DNA from: Halobacterium sp. DL1
GTDB taxonomy: Archaea > Halobacteriota > Halobacteria > Halobacteriales > Halobacteriaceae
Reading direction: 5' to 3'
NCBI GenBank assembly: GCA_000230955.3
Contig: CP007060.1
Span: 372,001-436,000 of the forward strand
Length of the DNA: 64,000 nucleotides
Part shown: piece after piece, positions 42,170 to 51,518 of the stretch
Layout: each line of letters starts with the position of its first letter
Numbering within the stretch: the stretch's first letter is position 1
Notes under the pieces: generated by a model
Seen by the model: the letters and a program-made list of their open reading frames with translations, nothing else
The model's database searches: none
Told to the model about the DNA's origin: nothing
Made by a program: the position numbers and the translations under genes

Positions 42170-44530
42170 CTATTCAGTGTGGTCTTTGAGCGTTCTACTC
42201 CGGGTAGTCCCCCTCAATGCCTGTAGTACTTGCTCTTCGACGGTGTCGCAAGCGTCTGTATCAACAACAGAGTATCCATCCTCTCCATTTTTGACCTTCT
42301 CTGTGAACGCTCTTCTGAATGCAGCTTTCACTGAGGGGTATTCGATGATGGGATCGTAATGCCGATCGAAGATTTCGTAAAGTGACAACAAGGATTCGAG
42401 TGGGAGGAATGCAACCGGGATTCCCCCTTTTTCAACGTCTTCACTCTGTTCGAACCACTCCTGAACACGAGAGGCGACATGGGGGAATTGACCTTCCCGG
42501 AAGTTATTCGAGACGAAGAGGTGGGCATCCAGATTTTCGTCGTCTGAAAGCGAAACTGAGAGAGCGCCGCCGAGGTTTTCCGTAACCATGTACCATGCCG
42601 CTTTGTTCTTCTCTCCGGCATCTAGGTCGTATCCCTTCTTAGTGTAGGTGAGCTTTGGATCGTAACTTGCGATGAAGTATCCATCCTCCTCCGGAATTAC
42701 GAGGCAGCCGTCTGTTTCTGTTTCTCCTTCTCGGCCCCACCGCTCAGTGAAGAGGAACATAAACTTCAGGAGATAGAATACGTCCCGTTCAAACCCGTTG
42801 TAATCGTAGTCATCTTTCAGTTCCTTCCGTTCCTCCTGTGATAGGTCGTCAAATTCGCCTGCTGTACCGCGCTGATGAAGGTCTTGGAGACGCTCAAACG
42901 CATCATCAGCCCGCCCGATAATCCGATTCCTGAACTGAGACTTGCTGTTACGAATCGCTGAGACAAGAAGGTCTTCTGGGGAATCGGTCATCAACAGGTC
43001 ATGTAGATTGATAGTTCCAAAGTGCTCTCGTCCGTTGAGATATGCTTTCCCGTAAACAATGAGAACTGAGTTTAGCAGGTATTGATTGATGCGTCGAGGA
43101 AGACGACCATTTCCGAGACAGTAGTTGATATACTCGTATCGGTGGGTGTTGGCTTCTTTTCCTGCACTCGCCACTTCTTGGAATGTGGTTCTGATGTAGT
43201 CGTTGTTTTTTGTCTCATACGCATCGATTGTGACGTCTAAGAAATTAATTCCATTATCAGATAGCGTGTCACCGGTCTCTTTCAGTGCCTCAAGTGCTGC
43301 TTCATGGATTGCCTCATCGTCAACGCTAACCTCTCGTCGAATTTCATCTCTGAAGCTGTCCCCTTCACATTCCTCGCATTCATCCGGTTCCTCTCCTTCA
43401 TATACTTCGTGACACCGGTAGCACTCAAACGTATCAATTTCAGACACTTCGATAAATTCGTTTAGGAGCGACCGTTCTTCCTCTGGCAGGTCATCGAAAT
43501 ATCGAATATAAGTGTCAACTGCGCCAGTGAGAATCTGGTGGAAAATGTATGAATCACGTAACTGGACGTCATAAGGATAGATGCTGTCGAACGAGATTCC
43601 CAGTTTGTCCTCGATCAGTAATTGGATTGCCTCTTTTTCTGACTCAGGAAGATACCGGTCTTGGATTTCGAAGTAGAATCCAGTCTCTTCACGCTCTACT
43701 TTCAACTCAACCTTCTTCCCAGTCTTATTGTGGTTAAATTCGAGATGGGAGAGTTCGGAGAGGCTTTGTAGATCGACCAGTTCCTGAAAGACAGCTTCCG
43801 AGTTGAGGTCGTTACGAACTCCTGCAGGGTTGCTGAGGGAAAGTGAGGATCCATCAGGGAGATACGTTCGTTGGAACTCCACCTCTGTGAGTGTGAGCGC
43901 TTCAATCTCGTCATTGAAGATGGACGCAAGGCCATCAATAACGGGTTGAGTCGTTTGTGATCTCTCTATTCTATCAACCCCATCACTGTCTGTGAAGGTC
44001 TTTGAGAACTTCTTGATTCGATTTTTTGCACCCCGTACCTCTACTTCACTACCATCCTCTTTCCGTACGAACAGTGGGTGGGCTTGCTCAAACAATCGGC
44101 TCCTGACACGATCATCTTCCCGAGTGGTTACACGGACCTCCTTACTCGGCCATACCAATGTGAAATTGTTAGCCAACTGCTCCACGAAGAGCCCCTCCTC
44201 TTTGAGTCGTTGAAGCTCATCTTCGAAATTAGATTCCACCTGGAAGCCGTTGCTGCCGCTGCTCTTTTGAGCCCATTTTTCCTCTGCCCAGATTGTGAGG
44301 AGAGTTTGTTGAGCCTGATCTGCCGATTGGTCTTCTAATCCTGCGATTAGGTCGTCGATCGACTCAAACCGGGTGTCGATACGTTTCGTACGCCCAACGT
44401 AGAATTCCGAGACGAGATTTTCAAGCGTCCGTTCTGATTCTGGGACTTTGTCATATTTCTTCCCAAGCAGTAGACCCCAGAACCCATCATCGTTCGAGAG
44501 GGGGTCATGTGATGTCATCTCGCTACTCAT
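42170..44530 (-). CDS. Large protein with FokI-type endonuclease domain (McrBC-linked)
   Basis: A 786-residue protein from the ATG at 44530. The C-terminal domain (about 590-740) matches the FokI cleavage domain: ETDG with Asp607, YDPKL with Asp624 and Lys626, then GYDLDAGEKNKAAWYM and AHLFVSNNF. The spacing Asp-17-Asp-x-Lys equals that of FokI Asp450, Asp467 and Lys469, and the GGYNLPIGQADEMQRY and FVSGHF segments of FokI have clear counterparts. A CYRCHEVYEG...CEEC zinc ribbon lies near 390-415; the N terminus is helical, perhaps DNA-recognising. It is the third gene of the McrB-McrC operon, 58 bp after McrC, so it is likely the effector or a second nuclease of that system. Confidence 0.8.
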   Translation of the reverse strand: MSSEMTSHDPLSNDDGFWGLLLGKKYDKVPESERTLENLVSEFYVGRTKRIDTRFESIDDLIAGLEDQSADQAQQTLLTIWAEEKWAQKSSGSNGFQVESNFEDELQRLKEEGLFVEQLANNFTLVWPSKEVRVTTREDDRVRSRLFEQAHPLFVRKEDGSEVEVRGAKNRIKKFSKTFTDSDGVDRIERSQTTQPVIDGLASIFNDEIEALTLTEVEFQRTYLPDGSSLSLSNPAGVRNDLNSEAVFQELVDLQSLSELSHLEFNHNKTGKKVELKVEREETGFYFEIQDRYLPESEKEAIQLLIEDKLGISFDSIYPYDVQLRDSYIFHQILTGAVDTYIRYFDDLPEEERSLLNEFIEVSEIDTFECYRCHEVYEGEEPDECEECEGDSFRDEIRREVSVDDEAIHEAALEALKETGDTLSDNGINFLDVTIDAYETKNNDYIRTTFQEVASAGKEANTHRYEYINYCLGNGRLPRRINQYLLNSVLIVYGKAYLNGREHFGTINLHDLLMTDSPEDLLVSAIRNSKSQFRNRIIGRADDAFERLQDLHQRGTAGEFDDLSQEERKELKDDYDYNGFERDVFYLLKFMFLFTERWGREGETETDGCLVIPEEDGYFIASYDPKLTYTKKGYDLDAGEKNKAAWYMVTENLGGALSVSLSDDENLDAHLFVSNNFREGQFPHVASRVQEWFEQSEDVEKGGIPVAFLPLESLLSLYEIFDRHYDPIIEYPSVKAAFRRAFTEKVKNGEDGYSVVDTDACDTVEEQVLQALRGTTRSRTLKDHTE

Positions 44531-44588
44531 TCGGTTATCTGAGTAATGTGAAACCAAGTATAAAGAGACTGTCGGACAGGACTACTAA

Positions 44589-46346
44589 TTAGAGGAGTTT
44601 CAAAGGACCCTCTTTCTCGACTCCACCACTGCCGTTCAGGAAGTATAGGTCAATCCATTCTTGCCCCTGTTCACGACAGAACACCGGTACGCACGTCGTC
44701 GTATGCTCGTAACGCTGTTCACACCGCGTTTCGATCTGTTCCCGCGTCCAGTCACCGTCCTGCTCCAGATCGTACCGGTTTCGGACCTCCCAAGAGTGTT
44801 CGTCGGCGGCAGCCTTGAGAACACGTAAGGAGAAATCCCGAGAATCCTTGAACGTGAACGGACCTCTCATCGACTTCGAGTCGGTCAGATCCGTCTCTTC
44901 GACACCGTCAAGGCACAGTCGGTTTTCCGCGACAGCCCGGAAGGCTTCGAGTTCAGCAGACTTGCGGACAAGTACGTCGTGCAGATAGTCGTGGACGACG
45001 TCGCCATACCCACCCAACGTAAACTCCTGCTCGGGCGAAACGATCTGCAGTTCGGCATCTGTCTGGGTAACTCGCCGTCGCTTCGGTTCGAGAAGCGGAC
45101 ACAGAAATGCGAGCCGATCTGAGTGGAGGAGATACGCGTAACTGAAGAGCCGTGATCTGGACGGCGATTCCTTCACGGGATCGTGACCCTCTGCGTAGTA
45201 TTTCGAGTCCAGTACAGCCAGTGTCTTGTCACCTTCCTGCAGGGCGTGGTCTGGTTCGTGGTATATCTGCCCTTCACCCTCGAACGGGTTCACCGATGGT
45301 GACCGAACGGGTGTCACGTCGTCGAGGTCTCCGAGGTGGTCGTAGGACTTGATGTACGAGAGTTCGCGCTCGATAACGACCTGAGAGTACTGCTCGAACA
45401 GCGACTCCATGTTCAGGACGTAGTCCACGACCAGTTCTCGTGGGCCATCACGGAGTTGCTGGCCGAGCGACGACGACATCACTGCCTTGGCGACGTCGAA
45501 CGCCTTCTGGTAGTACCGTCGTTGCTTTGGAAGGTCGCTCAGTGAGAGGCGTCGATACGCGTCCATCCGGTCCAGCCCGCTGCTGACACCCATACTCTCC
45601 AGACGCTCCACTTCGCGGTGTACTTCGGAGAAGATTCGATCGTATGCAGGGTGGTCGTTCTCGTGAGAATTCTGTCGGAAGAGTCGAAGGAGCGTCTTTC
45701 CAGCGAAGTGAAGCAGCGAGTTCGCGGCGTTGTCGTACTCGGTCTCGTTGCGGATCCAGTGTGGCTCCAACGTTCCGCGCCCGTGGTTCAACAACGTTTG
45801 TTCGACGTCGATTTCCCCCCGCCCATCGAGACTGTCGAGCCGTCTGATGACCAGATCCCGGATGTACCCCTGCCGGTGGATCGTCTCCAAGCCATCCAGG
45901 TAGTTGATCGCCAGCACCACGAACACGTCGTCAAGATGGATGTCGTCAGAGAGGAAGTCCTGCAGCGGAATTCCGTGATACTCGATAGATCGGTTCTGGT
46001 CGTAGACAGCCAGGAGCATGTCGAAGATGTGTTCCCAGTCGATCTTCGGATCGACCTGCACCTTCGACGACGGCGTGAGGCTCACGACACCGATGATGTC
46101 CGTCGCCTCAACGTGGAGTACCTCGTTCTCGTCGCCGTCTACGGTGACCGTCACGACCTCGTACTCCTGATCTGAGTCGAGTGCGGCCTGACTCTTCGTG
46201 AAGACACCAGGACTCTCCTGTGTAAATGACGCGCGACGAAGCTGGTCCCCGATGGACGACGGACAGCCCTCTATTCGGATCTCCCCGCGCTCGGGGACAT
46301 TGAAGGTGTCCTGCCCGTACTCGTAAACTTCGTCAACCGTACTCAT
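44589..46346 (-). CDS. mcrC: McrC-family 5-methylcytosine restriction subunit
   Basis: A 585-residue McrC-like protein. The N-terminal half is the family's beta/helical region; the PD-(D/E)XK nuclease motif is HEPDHAL with Asp366 and VLDSKYY with Asp380 and Lys382. McrC supplies the nuclease and stimulates GTP or ATP hydrolysis by McrB. It overlaps the McrB stop by 1 bp (TAATG). The C-terminal 100 residues exceed the minimal McrC core and may bind the FokI-like partner. A cytoplasmic defence role against modified DNA is the usual function. Confidence 0.92.
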   Translation of the reverse strand: MSTVDEVYEYGQDTFNVPERGEIRIEGCPSSIGDQLRRASFTQESPGVFTKSQAALDSDQEYEVVTVTVDGDENEVLHVEATDIIGVVSLTPSSKVQVDPKIDWEHIFDMLLAVYDQNRSIEYHGIPLQDFLSDDIHLDDVFVVLAINYLDGLETIHRQGYIRDLVIRRLDSLDGRGEIDVEQTLLNHGRGTLEPHWIRNETEYDNAANSLLHFAGKTLLRLFRQNSHENDHPAYDRIFSEVHREVERLESMGVSSGLDRMDAYRRLSLSDLPKQRRYYQKAFDVAKAVMSSSLGQQLRDGPRELVVDYVLNMESLFEQYSQVVIERELSYIKSYDHLGDLDDVTPVRSPSVNPFEGEGQIYHEPDHALQEGDKTLAVLDSKYYAEGHDPVKESPSRSRLFSYAYLLHSDRLAFLCPLLEPKRRRVTQTDAELQIVSPEQEFTLGGYGDVVHDYLHDVLVRKSAELEAFRAVAENRLCLDGVEETDLTDSKSMRGPFTFKDSRDFSLRVLKAAADEHSWEVRNRYDLEQDGDWTREQIETRCEQRYEHTTTCVPVFCREQGQEWIDLYFLNGSGGVEKEGPLKLL

Positions 46347-47575
46347 TACTCGTAGGAGCCCATCTGGCGTCGTTCCTGTTCGAGTTCCCGTTCGGCGAGC
46401 TCTGCTGCCGGCGAGAGATCGAACTCCTCGAACTCACCGTTCATCGCGCGGTAGTGTTCCGCGATGCGCTCGATCTGCGGGAACGCGGCGGCGTTCAGCA
46501 ATCGCGGAACGATGTACGTCCGGAATGCCTGTCCGACCGCGTCTGTCTGGTCGTACTCGTACTCTCCGCCTTCCCGACAGCCGACGCCGAGGAAGACGGC
46601 GACGTCGCGGTAATGCATCGGGCCGAACCGCATAATCGACCCTTGCGACGTCGATTCGTGGCCGTGATTGATACCCTGGTAGTCACGTTCGAACAGCCGG
46701 AGAATCTCACTTTCTCCGAGGTCGGTGTGGTCGGTGACGTGCGTGGTGATCCAGTCTTTGAACAGCTGACGGCGCTTGTCCTCCTCGTACTCGTCCAACT
46801 CGATCATGGCGAACCGGCGGGTGATGGCGTTATCGAGTTCGTTCACCGTCCGGTCGGACATGTTCATCGTACAGATGATGTTCACCCGCTCGTCCAGCTC
46901 AATAGTCTCACCTTCGTCGGTCTCAAAGATGGTTTGGTGTGGGTTCTCGATTGCAGTGTACAGCGGACCAAATATCTTCGATATGTCCGCTCGCGTAATC
47001 TCATCGAGGATGACGCCGTATTCGACGTCGAACCGGCGAGCACGCTGAACGGCTTCGGACACGCAGCCGAGTTTCGTTCGGTAGCTTAGTGAGTCGCCGG
47101 TGTAGTCCGGACTGATGCCGCCGATGATGTCCGACGGCGTCCACGAGGGAGTGGCAGTGTTGAGGGTGTATCCGATTCCGGTTTCACGAGCGAGTTGCTT
47201 AGCAAATGTCGTCTTCCCTGTCCCGGTCGGCCCATACAGGACGACTGGCTTGCCCGCTTCCAGTGCGACCTTCGCGTTCCGCTCAACGTCGTTCGGGACG
47301 AGTATCTCTTCGGGCGTTTCGTCGCCGCGGAGACTTACAATACGCTTGAGCCGATCTGACGCCAATGGAGACTCAAGTACGGCCCGTCGGACCTGACCCA
47401 GACCACGCTCTCCGTCGTGGACCACGTCGAGTTTTTCGTCCTCAATCAAAAACTCCAGTACGTCTTCGCTCTCCGCGTTCTGGATTGCTTCGACGACGTC
47501 GTCGGTTACACGGCGAAGAATTCCGACTTCGTCTTGCGCATCCTCAAGCGTATAGTCGTCCGACGAGTCACTCAT
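46346..47575 (-). CDS. mcrB: McrB-family AAA+ motor
   Basis: A 409-residue AAA+ protein from the ATG at 47575. Walker A GPTGTGKT is at 115-122, Walker B VILDE at 188-192, and the family element NMSDRT at 238-243 corresponds to the NTADRS guanine-binding loop of E. coli McrB, so nucleotide preference may differ. An N-terminal region of about 100 residues takes the place of the McrB methyl-cytosine-binding domain but is not recognisably a DUF3578 or EVE domain. It is first in the operon mcrB-mcrC-FokI-like gene. A TATA box lies in the 125-bp upstream region, which also ends a transposase relic. Confidence 0.92.
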   Translation of the reverse strand: MSDSSDDYTLEDAQDEVGILRRVTDDVVEAIQNAESEDVLEFLIEDEKLDVVHDGERGLGQVRRAVLESPLASDRLKRIVSLRGDETPEEILVPNDVERNAKVALEAGKPVVLYGPTGTGKTTFAKQLARETGIGYTLNTATPSWTPSDIIGGISPDYTGDSLSYRTKLGCVSEAVQRARRFDVEYGVILDEITRADISKIFGPLYTAIENPHQTIFETDEGETIELDERVNIICTMNMSDRTVNELDNAITRRFAMIELDEYEEDKRRQLFKDWITTHVTDHTDLGESEILRLFERDYQGINHGHESTSQGSIMRFGPMHYRDVAVFLGVGCREGGEYEYDQTDAVGQAFRTYIVPRLLNAAAFPQIERIAEHYRAMNGEFEEFDLSPAAELAERELEQERRQMGSYE

Positions 47576-47700
47576 TATCGGATACAGGTAGTCCTGAGTA
47601 TATAAAATCCCGTTCAAGAGCCACGCAGATTCCGATATCCATCTAACCTACCCGGCTGAAACCCTCGAAGAGTTACAGGTTCGCCGCGTAGTTTGGCTGA

Positions 47701-48205
47701 ATGCAGGCCCCTTCAAAATCGCGGTTACTTCGGTTTGTAGAGCAGACGTTTCATTTGGCTCGACGAGCCGTTGCCCGCTACTCTTCGAAGTTCTCAAAAA
47801 AGCGGCGCACACTTCACCAGCATATCGTATAGCTCTGTCTCAAGATTCGGAAAAATACGACGTACCGGATGCTTCTTGACGAACTCATCGAGATGTCTCG
47901 GGTTCGGAGTACAATCGATCTTGAGGAAATCCCGTCTCCTTCGACATCGTGTAAGGCGTTCAACCATCTTATCATGGCTGGTTCTTCTCAATCTCTCAGT
48001 AACGCTTCTCCCGACTAACGGTGTCGTCGGAATCGATGCCTCCGGGTTCGACTGCAGTCACGCCTGAAAACACTATACGGAGCGAACGAAGCTGACGATT
48101 CAGCAGTTGAAAGTCACAATTCTCGTGTAGACGAGAGCGAATGACATCCTCAATTTGCACGTGACGACGACCAGAAAATACGACTCGAAGATCGCTCCGC
48201 CGCTG
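47701..48205 (+). pseudogene. Decayed N-terminal part of an IS5-type transposase
   Basis: The plus strand carries recognisable pieces of haloarchaeal IS5-group transposase in shifting frames: a start at 47701 reading into SRLLRFVEQTFHLARRAVAR, then RMLLDELIEMSRVRSTIDLE and EIPSPSTLCKAFNHL, further on NGVVGIDASGFD, and finally remnants of the HDSKIAP region near 48190. Frameshifts and internal stops show it is dead, and the C-terminal half is missing. It marks the former presence of another IS near the right ISH3 copy. Confidence 0.78.
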
Positions 48206-48214
48206 ATTAAGCGG

Positions 48215-48607
48215 AACACGAGCCGCTCGCCATTCTGCTCCGAAACTGCTACGAACGACACCGCGAATTCCGGTTGTTGCTCGACGCGTTACGGAAGAGG
48301 GCCCGCGGATTCACTTCCCTGACTTGATTCGCCGGTTGGTCCACGAGTACCCGAACGTCTTCCTGAACACGTTCTGCACGCAGGCCGGGCGAACGCGAGC
48401 CCGGGAACTGATTGAGGCCGGTCAGACGTCCCGAATCTACGAGGAGAAGCCGTCTGGAAGGACATTATCCGAACGAACGTTCTGTTCAATTTCGTGCAGC
48501 AGCTCAAGCATATCGGCGCGCTTGCCGCGGAGACACACAGTCACAGCGGGAAGATCAGTGAGTACGACCCGGCTGCGAAGCCGTGGGTTTTGCGAGACGA
48601 CCGGTGA
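48215..48607 (+). pseudogene. C-terminal relic of the PD-(D/E)XK nuclease paralogue
   Basis: This stretch matches the last third of the nuclease gene at 51519-52682 at the DNA level (for example over the segments for HRLVHEYPNVFLNTFCTQA-like sequence and the QQLKHIG region), with point changes, a one-base gap after the position equivalent to EEEAV, and other frame breaks. It ends at a stop at 48605-48607 at the equivalent position. It joins directly to the transposase relic at about 48210, so it is a truncated, decayed copy rather than a gene. Confidence 0.85.
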
Positions 48608-48897
48608 GGTAGTGCGGGAGCTCAGAAGCAGTCCGCTCTTTGGTTCCACGTGCAGCTTACTAAGTGAGAAGCCAGGATTGATTCAGGACGAGGGTTTATA
48701 ACTGGTAGGTTCCTTTGAGCAATCAAGCGACGCCCGAGAATCACCCCGCATCTACAAGCTGACGATGCATAGACCCTCTCTGGCAAAATAATTCGATACC
48801 GCAATCCCTGGTATCATAGATCCTTGCTGACGCGAGGCCAGCGCGTCGTCGGACGTCGCGTGCTAGCGGTACGATCAGCAGATAGCACGTGATACCA

Positions 48898-49263
48898 ATG
48901 ACGTCAGAAATCCCGCCAGAATACGACGATAGCACAGTTCGGCATTATCGCGCCGACGGTGTCCTCACCGTCACGCATGACGACGAAACAAACGAGCATG
49001 TCATCAAATCCCGCGGCCGTGATCAGGGTGACAAGTGGACGCGTCGCGTCCCGGCAACCCGGACTACCGTGGACGTAAGCGAGGCCCTATGGAGCATCCC
49101 GGACAACTGGACGAAAGTGTACAGGCTCACAGCTGAGTACGGCCATGATAAAGGTATATACCGTATCCCCGAGTCCGGCGACGCGGTCCTCGTGTCGCTA
49201 TGTCACAAAAACAGCCACATCACTGACGCGAATCACACTGTCGAAGCGGTCGGGAGTATAGCC
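48898..49263 (+). pseudogene. Hypothetical gene cut at its 3' end by ISH3 copy 2
   Basis: An ORF starting at the ATG at 48898 (MTSEIPPEYDDSTVRHYRAD) with about 122 native residues. It is beta-rich (VLTVTHDDETNEHVIKSRGR, WTKVYRLTAEYGHD, GDAVLVSLCHKNSHI). The last codons before its stop at 49287 (SVLHKAA) are from the insertion sequence, so the natural C terminus is lost. No family is recognised. Confidence 0.65.
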
Positions 49264-50664
49264 TCAGTACTTCACAAAGCCGCTTAGTTAGAACGTCTGC
49301 TTGCTGAAGGTGTGTCTAAAACCAAACAAGCAGACGGTGAGATCCACGAGGACCAGCTTCTTAACTTTCTCGTCAACCGCCTTGACGAGGAAGTTTCGCT
49401 CTCGTTAGCCAATAACGCTGAAATCACTGCTGAAGACATCTATGAGGTCCTCGTCGGCGCTTGCGCCGACGGGACCTCTGTCTCTACGCTCTGTGCGTCG
49501 AGCCAGAACTCACCCGCTGGGAACACGGTCCTCTACCATCTTCGGACGAAGTTCGAGCCGGAACGGCTCGAACGAGTCGCTAACACGCTCCTGCGAAAGG
49601 ATCTCGATGAATTGCTCCCCGAACAGGTGGAGGTCTGCGCAGACCTCCACCTGCGGCCCTACTACGGTGACGAAGACGACACAGACGGCCTCTATCACTC
49701 GGTAGCGAAGCGTGGAACCACTGCGTTCCACGCCTATGCCACACTCTACGCGCGTGTGAAGAACAAACGCTACACGCTGGCGGTACGCCGTCTCAAAGAC
49801 GGCGATACCGCAAGTAGTGTCCTCGCTGAGTTCTTCGGTGTCCTCGACGGCCTTGACGCCGGGGTCAAGGCCGTCTACCTTGATCGCGGATTCTACGACA
49901 GTAAGTGTCTCACGCTGCTTCAGGCGCACAATTACGCGTACGTGATCCCGATCATCCGGTGGGGTGAGGCGATTCAGCAAGAGCTCTCGGAAGGATGGAG
50001 TCGCGTCATTCAGCATGATCTGACGGGGAAACTCGACGGTCACAGCTGGACCGTCGATTTTCCCGTCTACATCGACTGTACGTACCTAAATGGGAAGTAT
50101 GACGAGAACGGTGTGGCGCGTCACGGCTACGCCGCTGACGCGCCGTTCATCGACTCACCACGGGACGCTCGATACCACTACTCGAAACGCTTCGGTATCG
50201 AGTCAAGCTATCGCTTGTTTGAGCAAGCGATAGCGACAACGACAACACGAGATCCAACGGTACGGCTGCTGTACGTGGTGGTGAGTCTCCTCTTACAGAA
50301 CGTCTGGCGGTACCTTCACTACGAGTATGTGGCGACGCCCCGCCGAGGCGGGCGTCGCCTCTGGTGGTGGCCGTACAAGGAGTTCGTCAATATGATTCGA
50401 CGAGCTGCGTGGACGGCCCTCGCGGTGCGTCGGGCCGTCCCCGCGAATCGGCCACCTGACGACCGATTCCACCGCTAACCACCGACCGAGCAAGCCAGCG
50501 GAGTGAGTGGCGACGCTGTCGCGTCGGCGGCTGACCGCCGCCGACAGCGACAGCTCTCCGTCGATCCGTCCGTAATTCTCTCGTCGAGACCGTCAGTACA
50601 ACCGCTTCGACACAGAACTCAGGCCGCAGAAACAGCTAGCCGAGGATGCTTTGTGAGGTACTGA
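49264..50664 (+). mobile_element. ISH3-type insertion sequence, copy 2
   Basis: A 1,401-bp element in the opposite orientation to copy 1 at 26012-27412. Its ends are tcagtacttcacaaagc (49264-49280) and gctttgtgaggtactga (50648-50664). Between the two copies lie 21.9 kb of mostly defence-like genes. Transposase translations in all frames agree with those of copy 1. No direct target repeat is visible around this copy. Confidence 0.88.
49312..50478 (+). CDS. ISH3-family transposase (copy 2)
   Basis: A 388-residue DDE transposase with a GTG start, identical to the protein of copy 1. The same family segments are present (YYGDEDDTDGLYHSVAKRG, YLDRGFYDSK, GIESSYRLFEQ). It is intact. Because the copies face each other, homologous recombination between them would invert the segment they bound. 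Confidence 0.9.
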   Translation: MSKTKQADGEIHEDQLLNFLVNRLDEEVSLSLANNAEITAEDIYEVLVGACADGTSVSTLCASSQNSPAGNTVLYHLRTKFEPERLERVANTLLRKDLDELLPEQVEVCADLHLRPYYGDEDDTDGLYHSVAKRGTTAFHAYATLYARVKNKRYTLAVRRLKDGDTASSVLAEFFGVLDGLDAGVKAVYLDRGFYDSKCLTLLQAHNYAYVIPIIRWGEAIQQELSEGWSRVIQHDLTGKLDGHSWTVDFPVYIDCTYLNGKYDENGVARHGYAADAPFIDSPRDARYHYSKRFGIESSYRLFEQAIATTTTRDPTVRLLYVVVSLLLQNVWRYLHYEYVATPRRGGRRLWWWPYKEFVNMIRRAAWTALAVRRAVPANRPPDDRFHR

Positions 50665-50692
50665 AGTTGGAGAATGGGTCGATGGTCTGAGC

Positions 50693-51013
50693 GTGTCAGA
50701 GGCAAAGGATGAGCTCAGTACAAGAATCGACCAGGCGGAGAAAGAGCGAGAACGATTACAGCGTGAACTGGAAGAATATTGTGAACTCATGGGGCGAGAA
50801 GTTCCAGATATTATCGAAGTGCCTGAACTTGAAGAAGAGGTTTCCAGCCTGTATGAAGATCTTCTCGATAAAATCGGGGCTAACGGCGAGAAGCTGCTAG
50901 AGTTTCTCCTTGGAAAAAGCGATGAGCTACCAGAGGATCAGGAAACGGGGGACCTGCTCGATACCCTTGAGCAGATTCGGCCTCTACTACAACGGAGGCT
51001 TGAACGGGAATGA
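50693..51013 (+). CDS. Coiled-coil protein, function unknown
   Basis: A 106-residue protein from the GTG at 50693, 29 bp after the IS end. It is a nearly continuous helix with heptads (AKDELSTRIDQAEKERERLQ, ELEEYCELMG, EVPELEEEVSSLYEDLL). The frame remains open upstream toward the IS, so the N terminus may have been lost and the gene may be the remainder of a longer one. It overlaps the next gene as ATGA. If the IS-bounded block was inserted as a unit, the TBP-like gene at 25712 would have been its upstream neighbour. Confidence 0.68.
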   Translation: MSEAKDELSTRIDQAEKERERLQRELEEYCELMGREVPDIIEVPELEEEVSSLYEDLLDKIGANGEKLLEFLLGKSDELPEDQETGDLLDTLEQIRPLLQRRLERE

Positions 51014-51405
51014 CACGAGTTTATGAGGAAGATGTTCACGACGCTCTTCTCAGATACGCTGGCGAGGAAACAGTAGAAATCGGGGATGGTGAGGTCGACA
51101 TCGAAATCACACCGGTTGATATCCATACAATTGATTCTCCAGATTCAATTGTATGGTTAAAACTCAATTTAGAGATGTTTTCCGAGCAATTCCGAGTGAA
51201 AATCCCATTACCAGTAGAAGCAGAAGCTGCGGGGCTCGATCATGCAAAAGAGGATCTGGAGAAATTCATCCAGCGGGAAAATTATATCGCTGAACTCCCG
51301 ATGTTGATCGTTGCTGAGAAGGGATTCGATTCTGACGAAGAGTCGGTCAAACAACGCGTCTCCTACAATCTCGAACAAATCCCAGAGCGACTATTAGACG
51401 AATAG
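51010..51405 (+). CDS. Hypothetical protein, function unknown
   Basis: A 131-residue acidic protein with a beta-rich centre (TVEIGDGEVDIEITPVDIHT, DSIVWLKLNLEMFSEQFRVK) and a helical C terminus (EDLEKFIQRENYIAELPML, RVSYNLEQIPERLLDE). It is translationally coupled to the coiled-coil gene. No family is recognised; the pair may be a complex. Confidence 0.68.
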   Translation: MTRVYEEDVHDALLRYAGEETVEIGDGEVDIEITPVDIHTIDSPDSIVWLKLNLEMFSEQFRVKIPLPVEAEAAGLDHAKEDLEKFIQRENYIAELPMLIVAEKGFDSDEESVKQRVSYNLEQIPERLLDE

Positions 51406-51518
51406 ATTGGCACTGCATTCTGCGTTAGTTTCTCGTAATTGAAATATCAGTGGGAGGTTCCCGTTATCGAGATGGTGGAATACATTCAAATTGGTGTCGG
51501 TACAAAGAGGTGAATAGG

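Noticed and set aside
49510-50043. 177-residue ORF antisense to the transposase
   Set aside because: The same shadow occurs in both IS copies and results from the transposase frame; no independent evidence supports it.
26012-50664. Target-site duplication proving a composite transposon
   Set aside because: Flanks at both outer edges and around each IS were compared and no direct repeat of four or more bases was seen.
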